Below are positions 9,248-16,835 of a stretch of 64,000 nt of DNA, in pieces. Numbering within the stretch: position 1 is the stretch's first letter; every line of letters begins with the position of its first letter. The notes beneath the pieces were generated by a model. The model was not told the origin of the DNA and searched no databases. It saw only the letters and a program-made list of their open reading frames with translations. This DNA is from Planctomycetota bacterium (lineage in GTDB: Bacteria; Planctomycetota; UBA1135; UBA2386), in assembly GCA_020638735.1 (NCBI GenBank), contig JACKHZ010000009.1, forward strand, positions 496,001-560,000, written 5' to 3'. Both the position numbers and the translations under genes were made by a program.

Positions 9248-10339
9248 TCAGCGCGTCCGGCGCGCGGCGCCGGCCCCGTGACGCTCCATCAACCGCTGGA
9301 AGTCCGCCTCGTCGCTGGTGTGCTCGAGCGCGTCCTCGTAGCTGCAGACGCCGCCGCGGTAGAGCTCGAACAGCGACTGGTTCATCGTGCGCATGCCGAC
9401 CGCGCCGCCGGTCTGGATGATCGACATGATCTGGTGCGCCTTGTTGTCGCGGACCAGGGCCCGGATGGCGGGGTTCGCGATCATCACCTCGGCGGCGAGG
9501 GCGCGTCCCTTGCCGTGCTGACGCGGCACCAGCTGCTGGCAGACCACCGCCTGCAGCGTGAACGACAGCATCGTCCGGATCTGCTGCTGCTGGTGCGACG
9601 GGAAGACGTCGACGATGCGGTTGACGGTCTGCGCGACGTCGGACGTGTGCAGCGTGGCGAACGTCAGGTGGCCGGTCTCGGCGAGCGTCAGCGCCGCCTC
9701 GATGGTCTCGAGGTCGCGCATCTCGCCGACCAGCACGACGTCGGGGTCCTGACGCAGCACCGACTTGAGCGCCTTGCCGAAGCCGTGCGTGTCACCGCCG
9801 ACCTCGCGCTGGTTGATCAGACAGCCCTTGTTGCGGTGCAGGAACTCGATCGGGTCCTCGATCGTGACGATGTGGCCCTGCCGCGTCTCGTTGATGTAGT
9901 TGACCATCGACGCGAGCGTCGTCGACTTGCCCGAGCCGGTGGAGCCGGTGCACAGCACGAGGCCGCGCGGCAGGTTGCAGATCCACTCGCAGACCTTGCG
10001 CGGCAGGCCGATCGTCTCGAAGTCGAACACCTCGAACGGGATCACGCGCAGCACCGCCGCGACCGTGCCGCGCTGGACGAAGGCGTTGGTGCGGAAGCGG
10101 CCGAGGTTGGTGACGCCGAACGAGAAGTCGAGCTCGAGGTTCTTCTCGAACTTCGCCACCTGGTCGGCGCCGAGCACCGAGTAGACGAGCTTCTTCGTCG
10201 CCTCGGGCATCAGCGGCTCGTACTCCGTGTCGATCAGCTTGCCGTCGACGCGGATGCGCGGCGGAGAACCCACCGAGATGTGGAGGTCGGAACCACCGCG
10301 CTGAACCATCAGGTTCAGCAGCTCTTCCATCGAGACCAT
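9248..10339 (-). CDS. pilT: Twitching motility retraction ATPase
   Basis: A 363-residue PilT. I prefer the ATG at 10339 because AGGAG lies 9 bases before it; the frame extends to 10381 without a better site. It has the N-terminal PAS-like region (SDLHISVGSPPRIRVDGKL), Walker A CTGSTGSGKST, the Asp box TIEDPIEF, Walker B VVLVGEMRD, a His box ATLHTSD, and the C-terminal AIRALVRDNKAHQI typical of PilT (AIRNLIRE). It disassembles the pilus and so drives retraction. Its presence argues for a true retractile type IV pilus rather than only a type II secretion system. Confidence 0.95.
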   Translation of the reverse strand: MVSMEELLNLMVQRGGSDLHISVGSPPRIRVDGKLIDTEYEPLMPEATKKLVYSVLGADQVAKFEKNLELDFSFGVTNLGRFRTNAFVQRGTVAAVLRVIPFEVFDFETIGLPRKVCEWICNLPRGLVLCTGSTGSGKSTTLASMVNYINETRQGHIVTIEDPIEFLHRNKGCLINQREVGGDTHGFGKALKSVLRQDPDVVLVGEMRDLETIEAALTLAETGHLTFATLHTSDVAQTVNRIVDVFPSHQQQQIRTMLSFTLQAVVCQQLVPRQHGKGRALAAEVMIANPAIRALVRDNKAHQIMSIIQTGGAVGMRTMNQSLFELYRGGVCSYEDALEHTSDEADFQRLMERHGAGAARRTR

Positions 10340-10436
10340 GCTGTCGCGCTCCTGTGCTGGTCCGCCGTTGTGGCGGGACACGGAGGCCTATCGGTCCGCG
10401 ACGGGCTCGCTGTTGAGGGGCGCCGGGAGATCCCCG

Positions 10437-10461
10437 GCCCCGCCCACGGCACGGGCGGGGC
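10437..10461 (-). terminator. GC-rich hairpin after the EF-G-like gene
   Basis: Perfect 9-bp stem (GCCCCGCCC at 10437-10445 and its complement at 10453-10461) around a 7-base loop, 15 bases beyond the stop of the EF-G-like gene. There is no T-run on the minus strand, so termination would need another factor or be partial. It separates the GTPase gene from pilT. Confidence 0.5.
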
Positions 10462-10476
10462 GGAACCGGCCCGCGC

Positions 10477-12501
10477 CTACTCCGGCTGCTTCTTGTGCGC
10501 CTTGACGATGTCCGCCTGGATGTTCGGCGGCACCGGCTCGTAGTGAGCCATCTTCATCGTGAAGGTGCCCTCGCCAGCGGTGATCGAGCGCAGCTGTGTC
10601 GAATAGTCCAACATCGTCGAGAACGGGCACTGCGCCTTGATGACCTGCACGCCGTCCTGCAGGTCCATGCCGGACATGCGGCCGCGGTGGCTGGCCAGGT
10701 TGCCGGCGACGTCGCCGGTGAAGCGCTCGGGCACGTGGATCTCGACGTCCATGATCGGCTCGAGCAGGATCGGCCGCGCCTTCTCGAAGGCGTCGATGCA
10801 GGCCCGCTCCGCCGCCAGCTGGAAGCTCAGCGCGTCGCTGTCCACGTCGTGGAACTTGCCGTCGTGGATCTCCACCTGCACGTCCACCACCGGGAAGCCG
10901 GCCAGCGGCCCCTTGGCCATGAACTTGCGGCTGCCCTTCTCGCACTCGGGGATGAACTGGCGCGGGATCGAGCCGCCGACGATCGAGTCGACGAACTCGA
11001 AGCCCTCGCCGTGCTGCCGCGGCGCCATGCGCAGGTAGACCTCGGCGAACTGGCCCCGGCCCCCCGACTGCTTCTTGTGGCGATGGTGCCCGTCGGCGCG
11101 GGACGTGATCGTCTCGCGGTACGGGATCGTCGGCGGCCCCTGCTCGACGTCCACGCCGTGCCGGCGGTGCAGCCGATGGAACGTGATCTCGAGGTGGATC
11201 GGGCTCATGCCCGTGACCAGCAGTTCGCCGGTCTCGGCGTCGCGGTGGTACTCGAGCGTCGCGTCCTCGGTGGCCAGCTTCTCCAGCGCGTGCCCGATCT
11301 TCTGCTCGTCGCCGCGCGCCTTCGGCCAGACGTGGCGCGAGTAGGTCGGCTGCGGGAACATGGGCCTGGGGAACTCGAGCAGCGCCCCTTCTGCGCACAG
11401 CGTGTCGCCGAGCACGAAGTCCTCGATCTTGCTGATCGCGAACAGGTCGCCGACGCCGATGGCATCGACCTCCTTGTTGTCGGTGCCGTGCACGCTGTGC
11501 AGGTGCGCGACCTTGTGCGACGTGCCGGTGCGCACATCGACGACGGCGCCGTCCTTGCGCAGGCTGCCGCGGAAGCAGCGCACGAAGGTCAGACGGCCGA
11601 CGTACGGATCGGACACGACCTTCCAGACCTTGCCGGCGAACGGCCCGTCGTCGGGTTCGACGAGCGTGCCGAAACTTCCGGAGCCGGGCTCACCGGCGCC
11701 GCGCGCGCCGAAGCAGACCGGCGACGGGAAGTGCTGCTCGACGAACTCGAGGAACTGCTGCATGCCGAGGCCCCGGTTGGGGCAGACCGCGAACACCGGC
11801 ACGAGCTTCTGGCCGGCGACCGCGCGGCGCAGGTTCTGCTCGAACTCGTCGTGCGAAAGGTGACCTTCCTCGAGGTAGTGCTCCATCAAGGTGTCGTCCA
11901 CCTCGGCCTCGTCCTCCTCGATCATGTCGTGGTACTTCGGCGCGAGCGGCCCTTCGTCGTGGGTCACGTCGTGCACCGAGGTGAACGCCGAACCGGTCGC
12001 GTTGGGATAGGTGGCCGGCACGACCGCGTGCCCGAAGGCCTCGCGCAGCTGCTCGACGACCTGGTCGAAGTTGGTGTTGTCGTGGTCGAGGTGGGTCACG
12101 ACGATCGCACGGCCGATGCCGGCGACGCCAGCTGCGTTCCACAGCTGGCGGGCGTGGAAGGTCAGCGGGTTGGAGGCGTTGACCACCAGCACGGCAGTCT
12201 CGACGACGTCCACCGCGGCGATCGCCTCGGCCATGAAGTCGGGATGCCCAGGCGTGTCGAAGACATTCAGCTGGTGCGTGCCGGCCGGCATGCGGAACAG
12301 GTGCGCCGCCAGGGTCTGCTTGCGCTCCTTCTCCTCCTGTTCGCCGTCGCTGATGCTCGAGCCGTCCGCGGTGCTGCCGAGGCGCGTCGTCAGCTTGAGG
12401 TGGAACGCCATCGCGTCGACCAGCGCGGTCTTGCCCGCGTGGCCGTGGCCAATTACAGCCAGGTTGCGGATCTCGTCTTTCCGGGTCACTTCCGAGGCCA
12501 T
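10477..12501 (-). CDS. EF-G-like translational GTPase (FusA2-type paralogue)
   Basis: A 674-residue protein with EF-G architecture: G domain, domain II, then IV and V ('FTMKMAHYEPVPPNIQADIV' near the end). The G motifs are divergent. The P-loop is GHGHAGKT (residues 18-25) instead of xHIDAGKT. The switch I segment is RKQTLA (60-65) instead of RGITI. G3 DTPGHPDF is kept. G4 is THLD (136-139) instead of NKxD. This pattern matches the EF-G-like FusA2 class, whose role is unclear, rather than the translocation factor. Canonical EF-G must be encoded elsewhere, since no fusA follows rpsG in this window. It stands alone between pilT and the OmpA-type lipoprotein gene. Confidence 0.85.
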   Translation of the reverse strand: MASEVTRKDEIRNLAVIGHGHAGKTALVDAMAFHLKLTTRLGSTADGSSISDGEQEEKERKQTLAAHLFRMPAGTHQLNVFDTPGHPDFMAEAIAAVDVVETAVLVVNASNPLTFHARQLWNAAGVAGIGRAIVVTHLDHDNTNFDQVVEQLREAFGHAVVPATYPNATGSAFTSVHDVTHDEGPLAPKYHDMIEEDEAEVDDTLMEHYLEEGHLSHDEFEQNLRRAVAGQKLVPVFAVCPNRGLGMQQFLEFVEQHFPSPVCFGARGAGEPGSGSFGTLVEPDDGPFAGKVWKVVSDPYVGRLTFVRCFRGSLRKDGAVVDVRTGTSHKVAHLHSVHGTDNKEVDAIGVGDLFAISKIEDFVLGDTLCAEGALLEFPRPMFPQPTYSRHVWPKARGDEQKIGHALEKLATEDATLEYHRDAETGELLVTGMSPIHLEITFHRLHRRHGVDVEQGPPTIPYRETITSRADGHHRHKKQSGGRGQFAEVYLRMAPRQHGEGFEFVDSIVGGSIPRQFIPECEKGSRKFMAKGPLAGFPVVDVQVEIHDGKFHDVDSDALSFQLAAERACIDAFEKARPILLEPIMDVEIHVPERFTGDVAGNLASHRGRMSGMDLQDGVQVIKAQCPFSTMLDYSTQLRSITAGEGTFTMKMAHYEPVPPNIQADIVKAHKKQPE

Positions 12502-12637
12502 GATCTACTCCGTGAGGTAGGGCGCCTCCTGCCGCCGGCAGGGAGCCGGCGCGGAGCCGCCAGATTGCGGCAACCCGACACCGCGGGAGACCTTACGGAG
12601 AGGGCCGTCGGAGAACCGTGGCACCAGGAATGCTCCC

Positions 12638-12643
12638 CTTATA
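12638..12643 (-). promoter_or_regulatory. Possible -10 element for the EF-G-like gene
   Basis: Minus-strand TATAAG, an AT-rich hexamer in an otherwise GC-rich 281-base gap, about 137 bases before the EF-G-like start. No convincing -35 hexamer is seen at normal spacing, so this rests on base composition and position only. Confidence 0.3.
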
Positions 12644-12737
12644 CCGCGCCGATCGGCTGACGGTAGCTGGGGCACCCTGCGTAGGCGCCGCGAAGCGGCG
12701 ATCGCCGTGCACGGCTGTTGGTGCCGCAGCCGAGACG

Positions 12738-12757
12738 CCTGCCGCCGCGGCGGCAGG
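12738..12757 (-). terminator. Palindrome after the OmpA-type lipoprotein gene
   Basis: A perfect GC palindrome whose halves are CTGCCGCCG and its complement, extended by one C-G pair, lying 25 bases beyond the stop of the lipoprotein gene. It could form a hairpin or cruciform and act as a transcription end. No T-run follows on the minus strand. Confidence 0.45.
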
Positions 12758-12782
12758 GCGCCTCAGACCGCGCACGAGGAGA

Positions 12783-13430
12783 TCACTGACCGAGCGGTTC
12801 GGCGACGACGATCTCGACGCGGCGGTTGCGCGCCTTGGCCTTCGGGTCCTTGGGGTCGAACTGGCCGCAGCCGACGAGCACCATGCTCGATTCGGGCACC
12901 CCCTGCTGGATCAGGTAGCGCCTGACCGCGTCGGCGCGCTCGCTCGAGAGGTGCACGTTGTCGCGGTACTTGTCCTTGGTCTTGACGATCGGATCGCTGT
13001 CGGTGTGGCCCTCGACGAGGATGCGCCGACCGCTGAACTTGGAGCGCAGCACCGACGCGACGTTCTTCAGGATGCCGTGCGACGAGCTCTTCAGCGCCGT
13101 GCTGCCCGAGTCGAACGTCACCGAATCCTCGACGCCGATCGAGATGCGCCCGCGGCGCAGGCTGACGTCGGCGCCGCTGCCGAGGTCACCGCGCAGCTCG
13201 TCGAGCAGGCTGGCCGGCTCGCGCTCGGCGCTCGCCTCGCGCGGCGCAGGCTTCTCCATCAAACGACGCTGCAGCTCCTCGTTGGCGCCGCGCAGGTGCT
13301 CGACGTCTTGCGAGAGGTCGCGGATCTGCGCGTCGCGGTCGCGCAGCATGTCCTGGTAACGCGTGGTGCAGCTTGGCGCCGCGAACACGGCGAACAACGA
13401 GACGAACAGCAGGGCCTTGCGGGACTTCAT
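12783..13430 (-). CDS. OmpA-domain lipoprotein with coiled coil
   Basis: A 215-residue protein. A signal peptide ends in the lipobox APSC (Cys21), so it should be lipidated. Residues about 27-65 are charged heptad-like helix ('DRDAQIRDLSQDVEHLRGAN'). The C-terminal ~115 residues are an OmpA/MotB peptidoglycan-binding domain with VEGHTDSDPI, LSSERADAVRRYLI and the closing NRRVEIVV. It would tether the outer membrane to the cell wall through diaminopimelate binding, comparable to Pal. It is separated by 54 bases from the prepilin peptidase stop upstream and may share its transcript. No Tol genes are nearby. Confidence 0.88.
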   Translation of the reverse strand: MKSRKALLFVSLFAVFAAPSCTTRYQDMLRDRDAQIRDLSQDVEHLRGANEELQRRLMEKPAPREASAEREPASLLDELRGDLGSGADVSLRRGRISIGVEDSVTFDSGSTALKSSSHGILKNVASVLRSKFSGRRILVEGHTDSDPIVKTKDKYRDNVHLSSERADAVRRYLIQQGVPESSMVLVGCGQFDPKDPKAKARNRRVEIVVAEPLGQ

Positions 13431-13484
13431 GGTGCCTCCCAGTCGATCGAACGAACGGATGTCGAAGTGGTGTCGGGGTGAGAA

Positions 13485-14462
13485 CTAGCCAGAGCGACGC
13501 CCGCGCCGCACGAGCACGAGCATCAGGAACAACGAACCGGCGGCCGCCAGCAGCACCAGCCACTGCGCGCCCGGGTTCTCGCGCTGCCAATCGGGCCAGC
13601 GGCGGAACAGCAGCTCGATCAGGTCTTGCTGCCAGAACAACGAGACGATCGCGCCGAGCGCGAGGTAAGGGCCGAACGGGATGCGCGCGCCGAGGCCGCG
13701 ACGCAGGGCCATCACGCCGCCGACGATCGAGCCGAACAGGCAGCCGAGGGCGAGCGTCAGCAGCGCGGCCTTCCAGCCGAGGAACGCGCCGACCATGCCC
13801 ATCAGCTTGACGTCACCGAAGCCCATCGCGTCCTTCTTGAACACGACGGTGCCGAGCGCGCGCACGCCCCACGTGACGCCGCCGCCGACCAAGAGGCCGA
13901 CGACGCTGCCGAGCCAAGTGCACAGCGCGCGCGACACCGCCGGATCCTCGGCGATCGGCGCGACGATGCCCGGCCAGATGCCGGCGACGACGCCGATGAC
14001 CATGCCGGGCTTGGTCAGCGCGTCGGGCAACAACTGCGTGTCGAAGTCGATGAACGACAGCGCGACCAGCATGGACAGGAACAACGCGTGCAGCGCGAAC
14101 GTGGCCGCACCGCGGAGGTCGATCGTTTCGACGCCGGCCAGGTCGACCGACCACACCGAGCCGCCGGGCAGTTGCACCGCGAGCAGCAGGAACAGCGCGC
14201 CCGTCAGCAACTCGACGATCGGGTAGCGAGCGGCGATCGGGTTCTTGCAGCAACGCGCACGTCCGCGCAGCAGCAGCCAGGACAGCACGGGCACGTTGTC
14301 GAACCAGCGGATCTGCGCGCCGCACCGCGGGCAGTGCGAGCGACCGCCGAGCGAACGCTTCGCCGGATCCTCCTGCGGCAGTCGCCAGATGACGACGTTG
14401 AGGAAGGAGCCGATGCACGCCCCGAACAGGGCTGCCCCGACTTCGAACACCGCCGTTGCCAT
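13485..14462 (-). CDS. Prepilin peptidase / N-methyltransferase (A24 family)
   Basis: A 325-residue membrane enzyme (PilD/GspO type). I place the start at the ATG at 14462, directly before the first helix (MATAVFEVGAALFGACIGSF). The N-terminal cytoplasmic loop has two cysteine pairs, C44/C47 and C71/C72, the zinc site of the two-domain class. The catalytic aspartates appear in 'SFIDFDTQLLPD' and in GFGDVKLMG, the GxGD signature. About eight hydrophobic helices are visible. It cleaves the prepilin leader after Gly and N-methylates the new Phe. Its substrate is probably the pilin at 4543. It lies outside the pilus operon, as in many genomes. Confidence 0.92.
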   Translation of the reverse strand: MATAVFEVGAALFGACIGSFLNVVIWRLPQEDPAKRSLGGRSHCPRCGAQIRWFDNVPVLSWLLLRGRARCCKNPIAARYPIVELLTGALFLLLAVQLPGGSVWSVDLAGVETIDLRGAATFALHALFLSMLVALSFIDFDTQLLPDALTKPGMVIGVVAGIWPGIVAPIAEDPAVSRALCTWLGSVVGLLVGGGVTWGVRALGTVVFKKDAMGFGDVKLMGMVGAFLGWKAALLTLALGCLFGSIVGGVMALRRGLGARIPFGPYLALGAIVSLFWQQDLIELLFRRWPDWQRENPGAQWLVLLAAAGSLFLMLVLVRRGRRSG

Positions 14463-14732
14463 CGAAATGCTGGAACGCCGCGTGGAATGCGGCCCCTCGA
14501 TTCTGACTGATCTGACCGTGACCGTCGGGACGCGACCCCTGTGGCCGCCTTCGTCGCGCTGACCCACGACGAGTTGACCGCCCGATGGCTCGGCGCAGCA
14601 TACGGTATCGCCGGACCGATTCCAGCCACCTGCGCAGCGCATCGCATCACGCGGCGCGGGCCGGACCGCGTCGGACGATTCGACATTCGCGATGCGACGT
14701 TCGCCGGCCTGGCGCGCGACCGCCGATCGCAA

Positions 14733-16586
14733 TCAGCGTTCGTCGATGCGCACGGCGCGCAGCCGCGCCAGTGGGGTGTCGGCGCGCACGCGACAGGCCA
14801 GCGACAAGCGCACGAAGCCGCCGAGGCCCACCGTCAGCAGATCGCCGTCCCGCGCCTGCTGCCAGCGCGTGGTGTGCCCCGGACTCAGGTCCGGACCACG
14901 ACTCAGCGCGTCGGGCGAGGTCGCCTGCCAGGCGACCTCGAACACCCCCATGGGCTCGGAATCGACGAGCCGGAGCAACCCGTGGTCCTCGTAGCTCGGC
15001 AGGCACCGCCACGGCAGCACGCCGCGAACCTCGAAGTCGGCGCCGGCGGCGAGACCCCGGGTGAACGTCGCCGACCAGGCGCGGCTCTGCCCGCGCGGAC
15101 CTTCGATCAGGGCGTCACCGCCGACCACCGCGGCGTCGACCACGAGCAACGTGTTGACCGGCAAGGTGCCGCGCAGAGACATGCGCCCGGCTGCGGCCAG
15201 CAGCAGCTGCGTCTCCCCTTCGCTGGCTTGGCGCTCGACGGTCAGCGCGCCTTCCACATGGACGTCACCGGCGGCGAGCACGGCAACCGGCGCCTCGGCC
15301 AGCAACGAGCGCACCGGCCACGTCGCGAAGCGGCTGCCCGGCATCGGGACCGGAGCGGCTCGCAGCACCAGCTCGCCGGCGATGCGAACGCTGCCGCAAG
15401 CCAAGAGACGCACCGGCCCTGCGCTGGCATCGAGCGTGACGCGCACCCCCGATGGCACGTCCACGGCGAGGAACGGGAAGTCGCCGCCGATGCTCTGCAC
15501 CAACGTGCCATCGCCGCGATCGAACGGCTGCCCGGGACGCAACTCGACGTCGTTGCTCGGACGGAAGACCCCGAGGCTGCCGTTGCCGGCCTCGACACGC
15601 ACGCGCGGCCGGATGGTCGATCCAGCGACCTCGAACCCGGGCAGCAGCGCGTCCTCGGCGACGTATCCGTGCTCGTCGCTCGGCCACTCACAGAGCGGCA
15701 CGCTGGTGCCGGAGACGACGGTCCAGCCCATCGCCGGGGTCGGCAGCGGCGGGTTGCCCGCGTAGTCGGTCAGGCCGCCGTCGGCCAGCACGGCGACGCT
15801 GATGAGATCGGCCTCGGTCAGCGGCAACTGCTCGCCGGCGGCGTTCTGCGGCAGCGAGCCGAGGTCGATCTCGACCGTCGAGCCCGGCAGGTTGTCGAGC
15901 GACGTCGACACGACGCGCACGCTGCGCGGACGCAACACGTCGAGCGAGCTACGCAGCACGCGGATCTCGAAAGCTTCGACGCGCACGCTGGTCGGCAACA
16001 CCGGCTGCGTGAAGTGCAACTGAAGGCGCGGCGCGTCCGCGGCGACCTGCATGGGCACGTCGGTCGTGCGCAGCACGAACGGCACGGCGCTCGACGGCGG
16101 CCGCAGCAGCGAGGGCAGACCGGCCGGTCGCTGCTCGATCGACGCGGCGTAGACGTCGAACGTCTCGGCCGCGACGAGCCACCGGCCGTCCCGCGCGCGC
16201 ACGGCGTCGTGGCGCGGGTAGCCCGCGATCATCAGGCCGTAGTGCGCGCCGGGCCGGAACGAGCCGTCGCCGAGGTCCGCGGCGAGCGGGGGCTCCGGCA
16301 CGAACGCGACCCAATTGTCGCCGATACGCAGATCGCCAGGGACCTGGTGTCCTTGGTCGTCGAGCACCGTCACGGAGTCCGGGGTCACGCTCAACGGCAG
16401 GATCGGCTCCGAGAAGTAGACCGTGATCGAGTCGTTGAGCAGAACCGGCCGATCGGGATCGCCGAGCGTCGGGGACGTGCGATCGATCTTCAGCGGCTCC
16501 CGCCCGCCACCACCCTGCCAGCACCCGGCCGCGCACCCGAGGGCGACGAGCGCGAGCCGTTGCGAGAGGCGGCGAAGGGACTTCAT
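14733..16586 (-). CDS. Large lipoprotein A: Ig-like and beta-helix-like segments
   Basis: A 617-residue lipoprotein. The ATG at 16586 starts a short basic signal sequence ending in LGCAAGC. An N-terminal segment with 'LNDSITVYFSEPILPLSV' is a SbsA-type bacterial Ig-like (Big_5) domain. A second such motif is LQLHFTQPVLPTSV. The C-terminal half has repeating hydrophobic strands (LLACGSVRIAGELVL, LAAGDVHVEGALTV, LAAAGRMSLRGTL), suggesting a beta-solenoid. The motif 'GSFRPGAHYGLMIAG' recurs as 'GGFRPGRVYQVQLVG' in the 1140-residue gene at 20986, so the two are paralogues. It is probably surface-exposed. Function is unknown. Confidence 0.75.
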   Translation of the reverse strand: MKSLRRLSQRLALVALGCAAGCWQGGGGREPLKIDRTSPTLGDPDRPVLLNDSITVYFSEPILPLSVTPDSVTVLDDQGHQVPGDLRIGDNWVAFVPEPPLAADLGDGSFRPGAHYGLMIAGYPRHDAVRARDGRWLVAAETFDVYAASIEQRPAGLPSLLRPPSSAVPFVLRTTDVPMQVAADAPRLQLHFTQPVLPTSVRVEAFEIRVLRSSLDVLRPRSVRVVSTSLDNLPGSTVEIDLGSLPQNAAGEQLPLTEADLISVAVLADGGLTDYAGNPPLPTPAMGWTVVSGTSVPLCEWPSDEHGYVAEDALLPGFEVAGSTIRPRVRVEAGNGSLGVFRPSNDVELRPGQPFDRGDGTLVQSIGGDFPFLAVDVPSGVRVTLDASAGPVRLLACGSVRIAGELVLRAAPVPMPGSRFATWPVRSLLAEAPVAVLAAGDVHVEGALTVERQASEGETQLLLAAAGRMSLRGTLPVNTLLVVDAAVVGGDALIEGPRGQSRAWSATFTRGLAAGADFEVRGVLPWRCLPSYEDHGLLRLVDSEPMGVFEVAWQATSPDALSRGPDLSPGHTTRWQQARDGDLLTVGLGGFVRLSLACRVRADTPLARLRAVRIDER

Positions 16587-16743
16587 GGCGACGGGCATCG
16601 TATCCGGCGGACCACCGCCCCATGCGGTGCAACGTGCAGAACTCGCCTGCGAGCTGCTATCGGTCGATCCGGGGCTGACGGCGTGAGCCAACGCCGCGGG
16701 CGCGACCGAGCTCCCGACATGCAAGCAACCGACACCCAAGCCA

Positions 16744-16767
16744 ACGGGCCGCTCGGAGGCGGCCCGT
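16744..16767 (-). terminator. Second hairpin after giant lipoprotein B
   Basis: A 9-bp stem (ACGGGCCGC at 16744-16752 and complement at 16759-16767) with a 6-base loop, about 70 bases past the stop of the 1325-residue gene. Together with the hairpin at 16804-16829 it makes a double-stem end of transcription. Confidence 0.45.
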
Positions 16768-16803
16768 CGGCGTCTCGTCGGCTGGCGAGCCGGCGTCGGT
16801 TCA

Positions 16804-16829
16804 CGGCGCGCGACGTGCGTCGCGCGCCG
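16804..16829 (-). terminator. Strong hairpin just past giant lipoprotein B
   Basis: Perfect 11-bp stem (CGGCGCGCGAC at 16804-16814 and complement at 16819-16829) with a 4-base loop, 6 bases past the stop codon. It is GC-only and lacks a clear T-run on the minus strand. Position right after the gene supports a terminator or mRNA 3'-end stabiliser. Confidence 0.6.
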
Positions 16830-16835
16830 CTCGCA

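Noticed and set aside
13485..14732. 90-residue N-terminal extension of the prepilin peptidase
   Set aside because: Charged, unconserved, and the first membrane helix starts right after the ATG at 14462.
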